Positions 32,750 to 41,452 of a DNA stretch of 64,000 bases are shown here, one piece after another. How positions within the stretch are numbered: position 1 is the first letter of the stretch; every line of letters begins with the position of its first letter. The position numbers and the translations under genes were made by a program. Source of the DNA: PALSA-505 sp963702235 (lineage in GTDB: Bacteria; Actinomycetota; Actinomycetes; Streptosporangiales; Streptosporangiaceae); contig CAVPBZ010000028.1 of assembly GCA_963702235.1 (NCBI GenBank), forward strand, positions 1 through 64,000, in the 5' to 3' direction. Under the pieces are notes generated by a model. The model was not told the DNA's origin. It was given only the letters and a program-made list of their open reading frames with translations, and searched no databases.

Positions 32750-34328
32750 CCTGTCCGGCTGATTGGCGGGTGTTTGCCGGGTCTTGCGCTGGCGTGTCCG
32801 GCGTGTCGCTGGGCGTGAGCACGGCCTCCGCGTGATCATGGGTTCTCGCTGAAGGACCAATGATCACCACGAAGGCCGTGATGGACAGCTTGCTGGAGGA
32901 TGCCGCCGGTGTCGAGCCACTCGCGGTGTTGTCGCGGTTCCGGCTGGATTTTCATGCCTGCCTGACCGCCCGGCGTGATGAGTTGTCCGAGCTGGCGGAC
33001 GCGGTGCTGTGCACCGACGGGCCGGTGCGGACGCTGGCCGGGCTGTCGCTGGCCCCGGAGCACCGGCGTGGCCACGGCGCGTTGTATGACGCGGTGAACC
33101 GGGGCCGGATCGCGATCGGGCGGCTGCGGCGGTCGCTGGCGGGTCTGCCGTTACCGCGCGCCGCCGACGGCCGGCTAATGCTGGCCGTGGACGTGAGTAA
33201 CTGGCTGCGGCCGGGCGCGGCGACCAGCCCGGAGCGGTTGTTCTGCCATGTCTACGGCCGCGGGAAGGGCCAGGCGCAGATGATCCCGGGCTGGCCGCAC
33301 TCGGTGATCGCGGCGCTGGAGCCGGGCCGGACGTCGTGGACGGCGGTGCTGGACGCAGTGCGCCTGGGCCCGGAGGACGACGGGACCGAGGTGACCGCCG
33401 CCCAGGTCCGCGAGGTCGTGGGCCGGCTGACCGCTGCCGGGCACTGGAGTGAGGGTGATCAGGCCATCCTGGTCATCTTCGACGCCGGCTACGACGTGAC
33501 CCGGCTGGCCTGGCTGCTCGCCGACCTGCCCGTCGAGCTGCTGGGACGGCTGCGCAGCGACCGGGTGCTGCAGCTGCCCGCGCCGCCGCGCCCGCCCGGC
33601 ACCATGGGCCGGCCCCGCAAGCACGGCGGCCAGATGGCCCTCGCGGACCCGGCGACCTGGCCGGCGCCGCAGGTCACCAGCAGCACGGTGACCACCCGGT
33701 ACGGGACCGCCGTCGCGGCTGCCTGGGACCGGGTGCACCCGCGGCTGACCCACCGCGCCGCCTGGTCAGGCCACGACGGTGACCTGCCGGTGATCGAGGG
33801 CACCTTGATCCGCCTGCAGGTTGATCACCTGCCCGGTGACCGGGATCCCAAGCCGGTGTGGCTGTGGTTCTCCCGTACCGGCAGTGCCCCTGCTGAGGTG
33901 GACCGGCTGTGGCAGGCGTTCTTGCGCCGGTTCGATCTTGAGCACACCTTCCGCCTGTTCAAGCAGACCCTCGGCTGGACCATCCCGAAGATCCGCGACC
34001 CGGCCGCTGCTGACCGGTGGACCTGGATCATCATCACCTGCCATGCCCAGCTCCGCCTCGCCCGGCCACTCGCCGCTGACCTGCGCCTGCCCTGGGAACG
34101 TCCCGCCCCGCCGGGCCGGCTGACCCCAGCCCGCGTCCGCCGCGGGTTCAGGAACATCTGCGCGACCATCCCCTGCCCAGCCGGTGCGCCAAAACCCGGC
34201 AAGCCCGGCCCCGGCCGGCCGCCAGGATCGAAGAACCGCCGCCCCGCCACCCGCTATGACGCGGGCAAAACCGCCAAAAGGAAACTCGCCCTCAAGGCAC
34301 GGCGCGAACGCGCAGGTTAAACGGCAAG
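32738..34328 (+). mobile_element. Complete insertion sequence, about 1591 bp, DDE transposase type
   Basis: The ends are imperfect 16-bp inverted repeats: CTTCTCGTTTAACCTG at 32738-32753 and, on the other strand, CTTGCCGTTTAACCTG at 34313-34328 (14 of 16 match). They are flanked by the direct repeat CTCAG (32733-32737 and 34329-34333). One transposase gene fills the element. The intact ends, clean duplication and full-length gene suggest a recent and possibly active copy. The IS family was not identified by search; the transposase looks IS4/IS701-like. Confidence 0.85.
32860..34320 (+). CDS. DDE transposase of the IS (IS4/IS701-like)
   Basis: A 486-residue transposase. The likely catalytic triad is Asp111 in LAVDVSNW, Asp207 in VIFDAGYD and Glu360 in FDLEHTFRLFKQTLGW; the E-x3-R-x2-K spacing of the last block is typical of DDE transposases with an IS4-like fold. 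The C-terminus is basic, with GRPPGSKNRRP and KRKLALKARRERAG, probably for DNA contact. ATG 32860 follows GAAGGACCA. The stop codon lies inside the right terminal repeat. It is intact, with no frameshift. Confidence 0.85.
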   Translation: MITTKAVMDSLLEDAAGVEPLAVLSRFRLDFHACLTARRDELSELADAVLCTDGPVRTLAGLSLAPEHRRGHGALYDAVNRGRIAIGRLRRSLAGLPLPRAADGRLMLAVDVSNWLRPGAATSPERLFCHVYGRGKGQAQMIPGWPHSVIAALEPGRTSWTAVLDAVRLGPEDDGTEVTAAQVREVVGRLTAAGHWSEGDQAILVIFDAGYDVTRLAWLLADLPVELLGRLRSDRVLQLPAPPRPPGTMGRPRKHGGQMALADPATWPAPQVTSSTVTTRYGTAVAAAWDRVHPRLTHRAAWSGHDGDLPVIEGTLIRLQVDHLPGDRDPKPVWLWFSRTGSAPAEVDRLWQAFLRRFDLEHTFRLFKQTLGWTIPKIRDPAAADRWTWIIITCHAQLRLARPLAADLRLPWERPAPPGRLTPARVRRGFRNICATIPCPAGAPKPGKPGPGRPPGSKNRRPATRYDAGKTAKRKLALKARRERAG

Positions 34329-34333
34329 CTCAG
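34329..34333 (+). repeat. Right target-site duplication of the IS (CTCAG)
   Basis: Second copy of CTCAG. It contains the complement of the pruA stop codon (TCA at 34330-34332), so the insertion left the pruA reading frame intact. Confidence 0.75.
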
Positions 34334-35967
34334 CCCATGTGCGGGTAGTGGTAGTCGGCCGGCGGGGCGAACAGCTCCTTGATCGCGCGGGGGCTCACCC
34401 ACCGGGTCAGGTTGAAGATCGAGCCGGCCTTGTCGTTGGTCCCGCTGGCCCTCGCGCCGCCGAACGGCTGCTGGCCGACGACCGCGCCCGTCGGCTTGTC
34501 GTTGATGTAGAAATTGCCCGCCGAGTACCGGAGCGCCTCAGTCGCCGCGGCGATCGCCGCCCGGTCCTGCGCGATGATCGAGCCGGTCAGCGCGTACCTG
34601 GCCACGCCGGCGGCCTGCGCGACCACCTCCGGATACGCGGCGTCGTCGTAGACGTGCACGGCGAGGATCGGCCCGAAGTACTCGGTGGTGAAGACCTCGT
34701 CGGCCGGGTCGGCGGCCGCCAGCACGGTGGGCCGGACGAAGTAGCCCTCGGTGTCGTCGGTCCGGCCGCCGGCCAGCACCCGGATCGACGCGGTGGCCGC
34801 GGCCCGCTCGAGCGCCGCGGTGTGCTTGCCGAACGCCCGGTCGTCGATGACCGCGCCCATGAACAGCGACAGGTCAGCTGACACGTCGCCCATGGTCAGC
34901 GACTCCACCTGGCTGATGAAGTCATCACGCAGCCGGGACCAGATCGACCGGGGCAGGTAGGCGCGGGAGGCGGCCGAGCACTTCTGGCCCTGGTACTCGT
35001 ACGCGCCGCGGATCAGCGCCGTGGCCAGCACGTCGGTGTCGGCGGACGGGTGCGCGATGACGAAGTCCTTGCCGCCGGTCTCGCCGACCAGCCGCGGGTA
35101 GCCGCGGTACCCGGAGATGTTCTCGCCGACGGTCCGCCACAAGTGCTGGAAGGTCGGCGTCGAGCCGGTGAAGTGGATGCCGGCCAGATCGGGGTGGGTC
35201 AGCGCGACCCGGGACACCGCCTGGCCGTCGCCGGTCACCATGTTGATCACGCCGGGCGGCAGGCCGGCCGCCTCGAGCAGCCGCATGGTGAAGTGGGCCG
35301 ACAGCTGCTGAGTGGGCGACGGCTTCCACACCACGGTGTTGCCGAGCAGGGCCGGCGCGGTTGGCAGGTTGCCGGCGATCGAGGTGAAGTTGAACGGCGT
35401 GATCGCGAGCACGAAGCCCTCGAGCGGGCGGTACTCCAGCCGGTTCCAGCTGCCCGCCCCGGATTCCGGCTGCTCGGCGAGCAGCCGCCGGGCGTAGTGC
35501 ACGTTGTACCGCCAGAAGTCGATCAGCTCGCAGGCCGCGTCGATCTCGGCCTGGAAGGGCGACTTGGACTGGCCGAGGATGGTGGCCGCGTTGATCGTGG
35601 ACCGCCACGGCCCGGCCAGCAGGTCGGCGGCCTTGAGGAAGATCGCGGCCCGGTCGTCGAAGGACAGCGCCCGCCAGGCCGGCCCGGCGGCCGCGGCGGC
35701 GTCGATCGCGGCGGCGACGTCCGCGTCGGCCGCGTGGCCGAGCCGGCCGAGAACGTGCCGGTGATTGTGCGGCTGGACGACGTTGACCTGCTCGCCGCCG
35801 CCCATCCGGCGGTGCCCGCCGATGGTCATGGTCAGCTCGGCCTGCCCGCTGGCGAGCTCCTTGATCTTGTTCTCCAGCACGGCCCGGTCCTGGCTTCCCG
35901 GCGGGTACTGCCGGACCGGCTCGTTGCCCGGTACCGGCACGTTGGTCACGGCATCCATGTTGTTCAT
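34330..35967 (-). CDS. pruA: L-glutamate gamma-semialdehyde (1-pyrroline-5-carboxylate) dehydrogenase
   Basis: Oxidises glutamate semialdehyde to glutamate with NAD+, the second step of proline breakdown. The 545-residue aldehyde dehydrogenase has AITPFNFTSIAGNLP, VVWKPSPTQ, IHFTGSTPTFQHLW, the Glu motif RLVGETGGKDFVIAHP, and the catalytic Cys in YEYQGQKCSAASRAYLP; the ending PFGGARASGTNDKAG is typical of this class. ATG 35967 was chosen; a GTG six bases upstream is an alternative. No proline dehydrogenase gene lies beside it. An IS abuts its stop codon. Confidence 0.95.
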   Translation of the reverse strand: MNNMDAVTNVPVPGNEPVRQYPPGSQDRAVLENKIKELASGQAELTMTIGGHRRMGGGEQVNVVQPHNHRHVLGRLGHAADADVAAAIDAAAAAGPAWRALSFDDRAAIFLKAADLLAGPWRSTINAATILGQSKSPFQAEIDAACELIDFWRYNVHYARRLLAEQPESGAGSWNRLEYRPLEGFVLAITPFNFTSIAGNLPTAPALLGNTVVWKPSPTQQLSAHFTMRLLEAAGLPPGVINMVTGDGQAVSRVALTHPDLAGIHFTGSTPTFQHLWRTVGENISGYRGYPRLVGETGGKDFVIAHPSADTDVLATALIRGAYEYQGQKCSAASRAYLPRSIWSRLRDDFISQVESLTMGDVSADLSLFMGAVIDDRAFGKHTAALERAAATASIRVLAGGRTDDTEGYFVRPTVLAAADPADEVFTTEYFGPILAVHVYDDAAYPEVVAQAAGVARYALTGSIIAQDRAAIAAATEALRYSAGNFYINDKPTGAVVGQQPFGGARASGTNDKAGSIFNLTRWVSPRAIKELFAPPADYHYPHMG

Positions 35968-35984
35968 ACTCACATTCTCGCGGG

Positions 35985-36479
35985 TCAGCCGAACAGGTAC
36001 CGCAGCTCCTGTGCGGCGTACCATGCCAGCTCGTGCCCCTCCGCGCTGTCCACGGTGAACTTCGCGTCCTCGTCGCCGCGGTCGGCGGCGGGGATGGCCG
36101 CAGCCGCCGCGCGCACGTCCGCTGCCGCCTGCGGATCGTCCACGTGCGCGGACGCCACCCGGCTCATCGGAACGGCGGCGCTGATAGCGACCGCGGCTGG
36201 CTCCTCGAGGCTACCGCAGCCGCTGACCTGGTCATCCGGGACATCGGCGGCCAGCGTGACCCGGCGCGCCGGGGCGCCGTCGTCGGCCGCGAGCAGCCGC
36301 AGCGACGCGCGCGCCGCCACCGCCATCGCGGCGTACTCCAGCTCTTCCAGGTCGCCGCTCGCGTACCACTCACGCAGCGCCGGGGTGACCGCGAAGCCGG
36401 CCAGCGGGGCCGGGCCGAGCTGGCCGGCCCGCAGCGCCGCCGCCAGCGCCGGCATGGTGGACGCCAGGTAGACGCGCAT
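35985..36479 (-). CDS. DUF6912-like small protein upstream of pruA
   Basis: A 164-residue protein beginning MRVYLASTMPALAAALRAGQLG, with FAVTPALREWYASGDLEELEYAAMAVAARASLRLL and the ending HELAWYAAQELRYLFG. This pattern matches what I recall of the actinobacterial DUF6912 family, whose function is unknown. ATG 36479 has CGAGGGG upstream. It ends 17 bases before pruA on the same strand and is likely cotranscribed with it. The family name is from memory. Confidence 0.7.
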   Translation of the reverse strand: MRVYLASTMPALAAALRAGQLGPAPLAGFAVTPALREWYASGDLEELEYAAMAVAARASLRLLAADDGAPARRVTLAADVPDDQVSGCGSLEEPAAVAISAAVPMSRVASAHVDDPQAAADVRAAAAAIPAADRGDEDAKFTVDSAEGHELAWYAAQELRYLFG

Positions 36480-36506
36480 GGCCCCTCGGATTCTGTGCGG
36501 GTGAGA

Positions 36507-37001
36507 TCAGATTTTGCCAGCCGAACGTCTGCCGCGCAGGCCGTCGGCAGTAGCGGGATCGTCGCGCGGCGCGGCCGGGGAGCGGGCCCCGACCGCTGCT
36601 ATCACCGCGGCCAGCGCGCCTTCCAGGCTTTCGTGCTCCCACACCCGGACGACGTGCCAGCCCGCCGCGGCCAGCGTCGCGTCAGCGGCGCGGTCCCGCT
36701 CCACGTTCCTGGCCAGCTTGGGCGTCCAGTACCAGTCGTTGACGGCCGGCTTGCTGCCGTGCTGCGGGCAGGCGTGCCAGAAGCAGCCGTCCACGAAGAC
36801 GGCGACCCGGCGCGCGGTGAAGGCGATGTCCGGGCGGACGCCCCGGCCGCCGTCCAGGACCAGCCGGTAGTCCTTGCGGTAGCGGTAGCCCAGCTTGTGC
36901 AGGGCCTGGCGCAGCGCCAGCTCGGGCTTGGTGTCGGTGCGGCGGTTGGCGCGCATGTTCGCGCTGCGCCCCGGGCTGGACGGGTGCGGGTATGCCGTCA
37001 C
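36507..37001 (-). CDS. vsr: Very short patch repair endonuclease (Vsr)
   Basis: Nicks DNA 5' of T in T:G mismatches that arise from deamination of 5-methylcytosine. The 164-residue protein has the Vsr pattern: RRTDTKPELALRQALHKLGYRYR, GVRPDIAF with the catalytic Asp, VAVFVDGCFWHACPQH with zinc/active-site residues, and WYWTPKLARNVERDRA. In many bacteria vsr adjoins a cytosine methyltransferase; none is present within this window. The start is GTG 37001. It ends 27 bases before the DUF6912-like gene on the same strand. Confidence 0.9.
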   Translation of the reverse strand: MTAYPHPSSPGRSANMRANRRTDTKPELALRQALHKLGYRYRKDYRLVLDGGRGVRPDIAFTARRVAVFVDGCFWHACPQHGSKPAVNDWYWTPKLARNVERDRAADATLAAAGWHVVRVWEHESLEGALAAVIAAVGARSPAAPRDDPATADGLRGRRSAGKI

Positions 37002-37012
37002 GCCCGCCTACG

Positions 37013-37687
37013 TTAGTCCCCCGGCAGGCCGAGCAGCTGGCCAATTCTGGCCACGGTGGCCGCGGGCTCGCTGTGGTGCACCCCGACCATGCCGATCGCG
37101 GCGGCCGCCTCGACGTTCGCCTCGATGTCGTCAATGAAGACGCACTGCTCAGGCGCCAGCCCGAGCAGCTCGGCGGCGTGCCGGAAGATCCGCTCCTCGG
37201 GCTTGCGCATGCGGACTTCCGCGGAGATGACCCAGGCGTCGAACAGCTCGGGGAAGACGTCCCGCGGGTAGTCGCCGCTGCCCCAGGAGTTGGACAGCAG
37301 GCAGGTGCGGTAGCCGGCCGTGCGCACGGTCCGCAGCAGGTCGTACATCGCCGGGACGGGCAGCGTGCCGGCGAACATCCGGCTGAGCAGTCCGGCCGCC
37401 GGGACCTGGGCGCCGTCGGTGCGGACCAGCTGGGCGGCCAGCGCGCGCTCGAACTCGGCCGGGTCGCGGTCGCCCCGCTCGAGCTGGTGGATCGGGTTGT
37501 CCGCGCCGGCGACGTCGTAGGCCTGCGTCACCCAGGCGCGCATGACGGTCCGGTAGGTGGCCTTGTCGATCAGGTCGGCCGCGAGCCACGCGTTGACCGT
37601 GTCCGCGATGGGGCTGGTGAGCACGCCGCCCCAGTCGGTGATCACGCCGCGCAGGTCGTTCGGCGGCCGGTCGGGATGCTGAGCCAC
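37013..37687 (-). CDS. HAD-IA family hydrolase
   Basis: A 224-residue haloacid-dehalogenase-type hydrolase. Motif I is GVITDWGGVLT with Asp nucleophile; motif II is CLLSNSWG; the motif III Lys is in VRMRKPEERIF; motif IV is CVFIDDIEANVEAA. The cap lies between motifs I and II, as in subclass IA. GTG 37687 was chosen for its closeness to motif I; the ribosome-binding site is weak. It ends 11 bases before vsr on the same strand. The phosphate-ester substrate is unknown. Confidence 0.88.
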   Translation of the reverse strand: MAQHPDRPPNDLRGVITDWGGVLTSPIADTVNAWLAADLIDKATYRTVMRAWVTQAYDVAGADNPIHQLERGDRDPAEFERALAAQLVRTDGAQVPAAGLLSRMFAGTLPVPAMYDLLRTVRTAGYRTCLLSNSWGSGDYPRDVFPELFDAWVISAEVRMRKPEERIFRHAAELLGLAPEQCVFIDDIEANVEAAAAIGMVGVHHSEPAATVARIGQLLGLPGD

Positions 37688-37797
37688 AGCTGCGATGGTA
37701 GGCGACCGCACGCGGCGGCCGGTGCGTAGTATTATCCAAACCCTCGTAGATGATCTTGAAGTATGTGGTCTGGCCCGCGCAACCCAGATCAAACTTC

Positions 37798-37819
37798 GGG
37801 AGTTTTGAATAACACTCCC
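37798..37819. promoter_or_regulatory. Short dyad just before the CocE-like gene
   Basis: GGGAGT at 37798-37803 and ACTCCC at 37814-37819 form a 6-bp inverted repeat ending five bases before the start codon. It lies in the 136-base divergent spacer between the HAD and esterase genes. It could be an operator or a leader hairpin; support is weak. Confidence 0.3.
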
Positions 37820-37823
37820 GCTA

Positions 37824-39470
37824 ATGTCGGGGACCATGCCCGAGATCACCCGCCGCTTCAACGTCCGCATCCCGCTGCGCGACGGGATCACGCTCGCCGC
37901 CGACCTGACCCTGCCGGCCGTCCTGCCCGCGCCCGCGCTGGTGATCAGGACGCCGTACGGCAAGACGGGTGAGGCCCAGTCCAGGCGGCAGACCACCTTC
38001 GCCCGGGCCGGCTACGCCACCATGATCGTCAACGTCCGCGGCCGCGGTGATTCGGACGGGCAGTTCCAGCCCTACCGCAACGACGGGCCGGACGGGTTCG
38101 ACGTGATCGGCTGGGTCGCCGCGCAGGACTGGTGCACCGGCGACGTGGCCACCCACGGCGGCAGCTACAGCGGCCGGATCCAGTGGCTGACCGCGCTGGA
38201 GCAGCCGCCGGCGCTGCGCGCGATGGTCTGCATGGTCACCCCGAGCGACCCGTTCGTCGAGACGCCCACGGGCGTGCCGACGCCCATGCACATCAACTGG
38301 TTCCGGCTGGTGGACGCCCGCGTCCCGCAGTACAGGGAGAGCGTCAACTGGACCGAGGTGTACTCCCACCGGCCGCTGCTGAGCATGGACGAGGCGGCCG
38401 GGTTCCGGTCGGCCAACTGGCGCGCCGAACTGGCGCACCGCACCCTGGACGAGTGGTGGGAGCCGGTCCGCTACCAGCACCGGATCGGCGAGGTGGACGT
38501 GCCGGTCCTGCACGTCTCCGGCTGGTATGACGACGAGGAGATCGGCACCCCGGCCAACTTCGCCGCGATGGTCGCGGCCGGGCGCGGCGGGCAGCGGCTG
38601 CTGATGGGCCCGTGGGGGCACGCGGTGAACACGACGCGCACCCTCGGCGAGGTCGACTTCGGCCCGCAGGCGCTGATCGACCTCGACGGCGTCGTCGCGG
38701 GGTTCCTGGACGAGCACGTGCGCGGGACCGCGCCGGAGCGGGCCGCCGCGCCGGTGCGGATCTTCGTGATGGGCGCGGGCGAGTGGCGGGACGAGCCGGC
38801 CTGGCCGCCGCCGTACGTGACCGAGACGACCTTGTACCTGTCCAGCGACGGAGCGGCCAACAGCCTGCACGGCGACGGCAGGCTGGCGCAAGCCCCGCCG
38901 GACGCCGGTCAGCCGCCCGACTCCTGGGTGCACGACCCGGACCGGCCGGTCCCGTTCATCACCGACGCCAGCAGCGCCCAGATCGGCGGCCCGGACGACT
39001 ACCACGGCGTCGAGCTGCGCGGCGATGTCCTCGTCTACAGCAGCGACCCGCTGCCCGAGCCGGTGGAGGTGATCGGCCCGGTGCGGCTGGTCGCGCACGT
39101 CGCCACCTCGGCCGCCGACACCGACCTGACCGCCAAGCTCGTCAACGTGCACCCGAACGGGTTCGCGCAGCGGCTGTGCGACGGCCTGCTCCGGCTGCGC
39201 TACCGCACCGGGTTCGACCAGGAGGACCTGGTCACGCCCGGCGAGGTGTACGAGGTCAGCGTGCCGATGTGGGACACCTGCCTGCGGCTGCAGCGCGGCC
39301 ACCGGCTGCGGCTGGAGATCGCCTCGTCGGCCTTCCCGAAGATCGACGTGAACCTGGGCACGGGCGGCGACATCGTGACCGAGACCGACGGGGTCATCGC
39401 GCGCAACCAGCTGTGGCACACCGCTGACCGGCCGTCGCGGCTGGTGCTGCGCACCCGCACCGTTCGGTAA
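37824..39470 (+). CDS. CocE/NonD-type alpha/beta hydrolase (X-Pro peptidase-like)
   Basis: A 548-residue serine hydrolase. The N-terminal alpha/beta-hydrolase part has VRIPLRDGITLAADL, VIRTPYGKTG, VNVRGRGDSDG and the nucleophile elbow GGSYSG (near residue 113). The acid/base region includes HVSGWYDD and MGPWGHAVN. The C-terminal ~180 residues form the jelly-roll typical of X-Pro dipeptidyl-peptidase and cocaine-esterase relatives. No signal peptide is seen. ATG 37824 is used; ATG 37836, with GGGGA before it, is an equally likely start. The natural ester or amide substrate is unknown. Confidence 0.88.
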   Translation: MSGTMPEITRRFNVRIPLRDGITLAADLTLPAVLPAPALVIRTPYGKTGEAQSRRQTTFARAGYATMIVNVRGRGDSDGQFQPYRNDGPDGFDVIGWVAAQDWCTGDVATHGGSYSGRIQWLTALEQPPALRAMVCMVTPSDPFVETPTGVPTPMHINWFRLVDARVPQYRESVNWTEVYSHRPLLSMDEAAGFRSANWRAELAHRTLDEWWEPVRYQHRIGEVDVPVLHVSGWYDDEEIGTPANFAAMVAAGRGGQRLLMGPWGHAVNTTRTLGEVDFGPQALIDLDGVVAGFLDEHVRGTAPERAAAPVRIFVMGAGEWRDEPAWPPPYVTETTLYLSSDGAANSLHGDGRLAQAPPDAGQPPDSWVHDPDRPVPFITDASSAQIGGPDDYHGVELRGDVLVYSSDPLPEPVEVIGPVRLVAHVATSAADTDLTAKLVNVHPNGFAQRLCDGLLRLRYRTGFDQEDLVTPGEVYEVSVPMWDTCLRLQRGHRLRLEIASSAFPKIDVNLGTGGDIVTETDGVIARNQLWHTADRPSRLVLRTRTVR

Positions 39471-39708
39471 CCCATCACCCGGTACCCGGCTGGCTGCGTT
39501 ATTAAAAGCCACGGCCGGACATTCACCGAGCCCCGGCAGCAGAAACAACATTGCCCGGCCATGACCAGAAACGGCGTCTTTCTTTGCCGTATACGCGCTG
39601 GCAGCAGAGTAGACGGCGCGTTTTAACCTTCGTTTCACGTTATTCATAGAATCTTCCCTGAGGGGTTTCCCTTTGCGCGAGACGTAAACGGACGACCGGC
39701 GAAGGGAA
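39471..39708. other. AT-richer intergenic spacer without a gene
   Basis: These 238 bases between the esterase and the mannosyltransferase are visibly poorer in GC than the coding flanks, for example GTTATTAAAAG, TTTTAACC and CACGTTATTC. No reading frame or RNA gene is credible. It presumably holds the promoter of the downstream gene, but I could not assign -35 and -10 boxes with confidence. Confidence 0.4.
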
Positions 39709-41328
39709 ATGAGGCACAACGTGGTCCGCAGTGAGGACCTGCGGCGTGAGGCGGCGCCGGGCGGCGAGGCGGTGCCGGGTGGCGAGGCGCCCCCGGGACC
39801 GCCGGTCCGGGGCTGGGGTGCCCGGACGCTGAGCTCGTTCGCCATCTTCGACATCAGCGTCGCGATCGTCATCATGCTGGCCGTGAACGCCGCGGGGCCG
39901 AGCCGGGCGGTCGTGAACATCCCCTTCCCGGCCGGGCCGCCCTGGACTTTGGACCTGCATGTGACCGTGCGGCTAGTGGTGCTCGCGCTGTGGACGGCGA
40001 GCATCATCGGCGGCGCGGGAGTAGCGGTCGGCCTCGCGGCGGTGGCGCGCGGCGCGTGGCCTTCCCCGCGGTGGATGGCTGCTGCCGGGCTGACCGTGGC
40101 CGCGGCCTTCACCGTGCTTCCGCCGGCCGGGTCCACCGACGTGCTCGACTACGCCGCGTACGGGCGCATGGTCGTGCTCGGTCACAACCCGTACGTGATG
40201 ACGCCGCTCGACCTGCACCGGCTGCACGACCCCATCGGCTTTGCCGCGCCGCACGCCTGGCAGCACGCCGTCTCCGCTTACGGCCCGCTGGCCACGGTCG
40301 AGCAGGCCGCGGCGGCGGAACTGGGCGGCACGTCAGCAGCACGCATCGCGTTCTGGCTGAAGCTGTGGACGGCACTGGCGTTCGGCGCCGTGGCGCTGGC
40401 GCTTGACCGGTTGCTGCGCGGGGCGCCGGCCAGCCGGGCGCGGGCGCACCTGCTCTGGACGATGAACCCGCTGCTGCTGTGGGACGTCGTGGCGGCGGGG
40501 CACGTGGACGGGCTCGCCGCGGCCTTCGGCTTCTTCGGGCTGGTGATCACAGGCCGGCCGCACTCGGGTCAGCGCGGCGACGCGCTCCGCGCGCTGGCCG
40601 CCGGGGCGTTCGTCGGGGCCGCGGCCGGCATGAAGGCGCCGTACGCCCTGTTCGGCCTCGGCGTGATCTGGGCGATGCGGAGGTCGCTGCTGGCGCTGAC
40701 CGCGGTGGCGGCCGGCGCGGCGGCGGTCCTCGTGCCGTACTACCGGGCGTCCGGCCAGGCCGCGCTGACCGCGCTCAGTTCCCGCACGAGCCTGACCACC
40801 AGCGACAATTTCTACCAGCTCTTCAGCCGGCTGTTCCTGCACGGCAGCGTCACGCTGCCCGGCGTGCTGCCGATCGCGGCCGCGGCATCGGTGGTCGCGG
40901 CCTGCCTGCTGCTGTGGCGGCTGCCCGATGGGTTCCCGGCGTGGCCGGCGGTCCGGCCGGCGCTCGCGGTCAGCCTGGCCTGGCTGTTCTTCTGGCCCTA
41001 CCAGCGGCCCTGGTATGACGCGATGGCGCTCTGCATGCTCGCCCTCTACCCGGCCTCCTGGGTCAACTGGCCGGTACTGGGGCGGCTGACGGCGGGCACG
41101 TTCTTCGCGATGCCCGGCATGCCGGGCAAGCTGCCGCGCACCGCGTTCCTCCAGGTTGCCCACCTGGGTCAGGTGCTCCTGGTGCCGCTGGCCCGGCTGG
41201 TCACGGCCGTCGCCTTGATCATCGGCTGCCTCGCCGGCGCCCGGCACCGGCACGTGCCGCCACGTCCCTGGCCGGAGCCGACCGACGCTGCCAGGGACCC
41301 CGGGTCAGAAGCAGACTTTACCGATTGA
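39709..41328 (+). CDS. MptB-like alpha-1,6-mannosyltransferase (GT-C membrane enzyme)
   Basis: A 539-residue membrane protein with about a dozen hydrophobic segments. The first large loop has STDVLDYAAYGRMVVLGHNPY, which fits the Asp-containing loop motif of the polyprenol-phosphomannose-dependent MptA/MptB family. Later come LLWTMNPLLLWDVVAAGHVDGLAAAFG and FFWPYQRPWYDAMAL. These enzymes extend lipomannan or similar glycolipids on the outer face of the membrane. ATG 39709 follows AAGGGAA closely; GTG 39721, with GAGG at ideal spacing, is an alternative start. Together with the GT87-type gene it suggests mannosylated envelope lipids. Confidence 0.78.
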   Translation: MRHNVVRSEDLRREAAPGGEAVPGGEAPPGPPVRGWGARTLSSFAIFDISVAIVIMLAVNAAGPSRAVVNIPFPAGPPWTLDLHVTVRLVVLALWTASIIGGAGVAVGLAAVARGAWPSPRWMAAAGLTVAAAFTVLPPAGSTDVLDYAAYGRMVVLGHNPYVMTPLDLHRLHDPIGFAAPHAWQHAVSAYGPLATVEQAAAAELGGTSAARIAFWLKLWTALAFGAVALALDRLLRGAPASRARAHLLWTMNPLLLWDVVAAGHVDGLAAAFGFFGLVITGRPHSGQRGDALRALAAGAFVGAAAGMKAPYALFGLGVIWAMRRSLLALTAVAAGAAAVLVPYYRASGQAALTALSSRTSLTTSDNFYQLFSRLFLHGSVTLPGVLPIAAAASVVAACLLLWRLPDGFPAWPAVRPALAVSLAWLFFWPYQRPWYDAMALCMLALYPASWVNWPVLGRLTAGTFFAMPGMPGKLPRTAFLQVAHLGQVLLVPLARLVTAVALIIGCLAGARHRHVPPRPWPEPTDAARDPGSEADFTD

Positions 41329-41343
41329 CTTTGTCGGTATACT
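41318..41343 (+). promoter_or_regulatory. Promoter with overlapping dyad before the FMN reductase gene
   Basis: TATACT at 41338-41343 is a good -10 box, with TTTACC about 15 bases upstream as a weak -35. TACCGA and TCGGTA, 9 bases apart, form an inverted repeat that spans the spacer and runs into the -10. This arrangement fits repression by a dimeric regulator. The predicted start near 41350 would give a leader of about 100 bases. Confidence 0.4.
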
Positions 41344-41452
41344 CGGGTGAGCATGGCCTGATGGGCCGTGTGGCAGCGGAATCGGCAGCCGTTCGGGAAA
41401 ATCATCGTTGCCGCTCATCGGCCTGGCCGCGGCGATCTGCGAGGGAGAATCC

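Noticed and set aside
39471..39708. Possible tRNA or small RNA in the AT-richer spacer
   Set aside because: No cloverleaf, T-arm sequence or long stem could be found by eye; it was kept only as a promoter-bearing spacer.
37821..40136. 771-codon frame on the minus strand
   Set aside because: It is opposite the CocE-like gene and the start of the mannosyltransferase, with biased composition and no recognisable domain.
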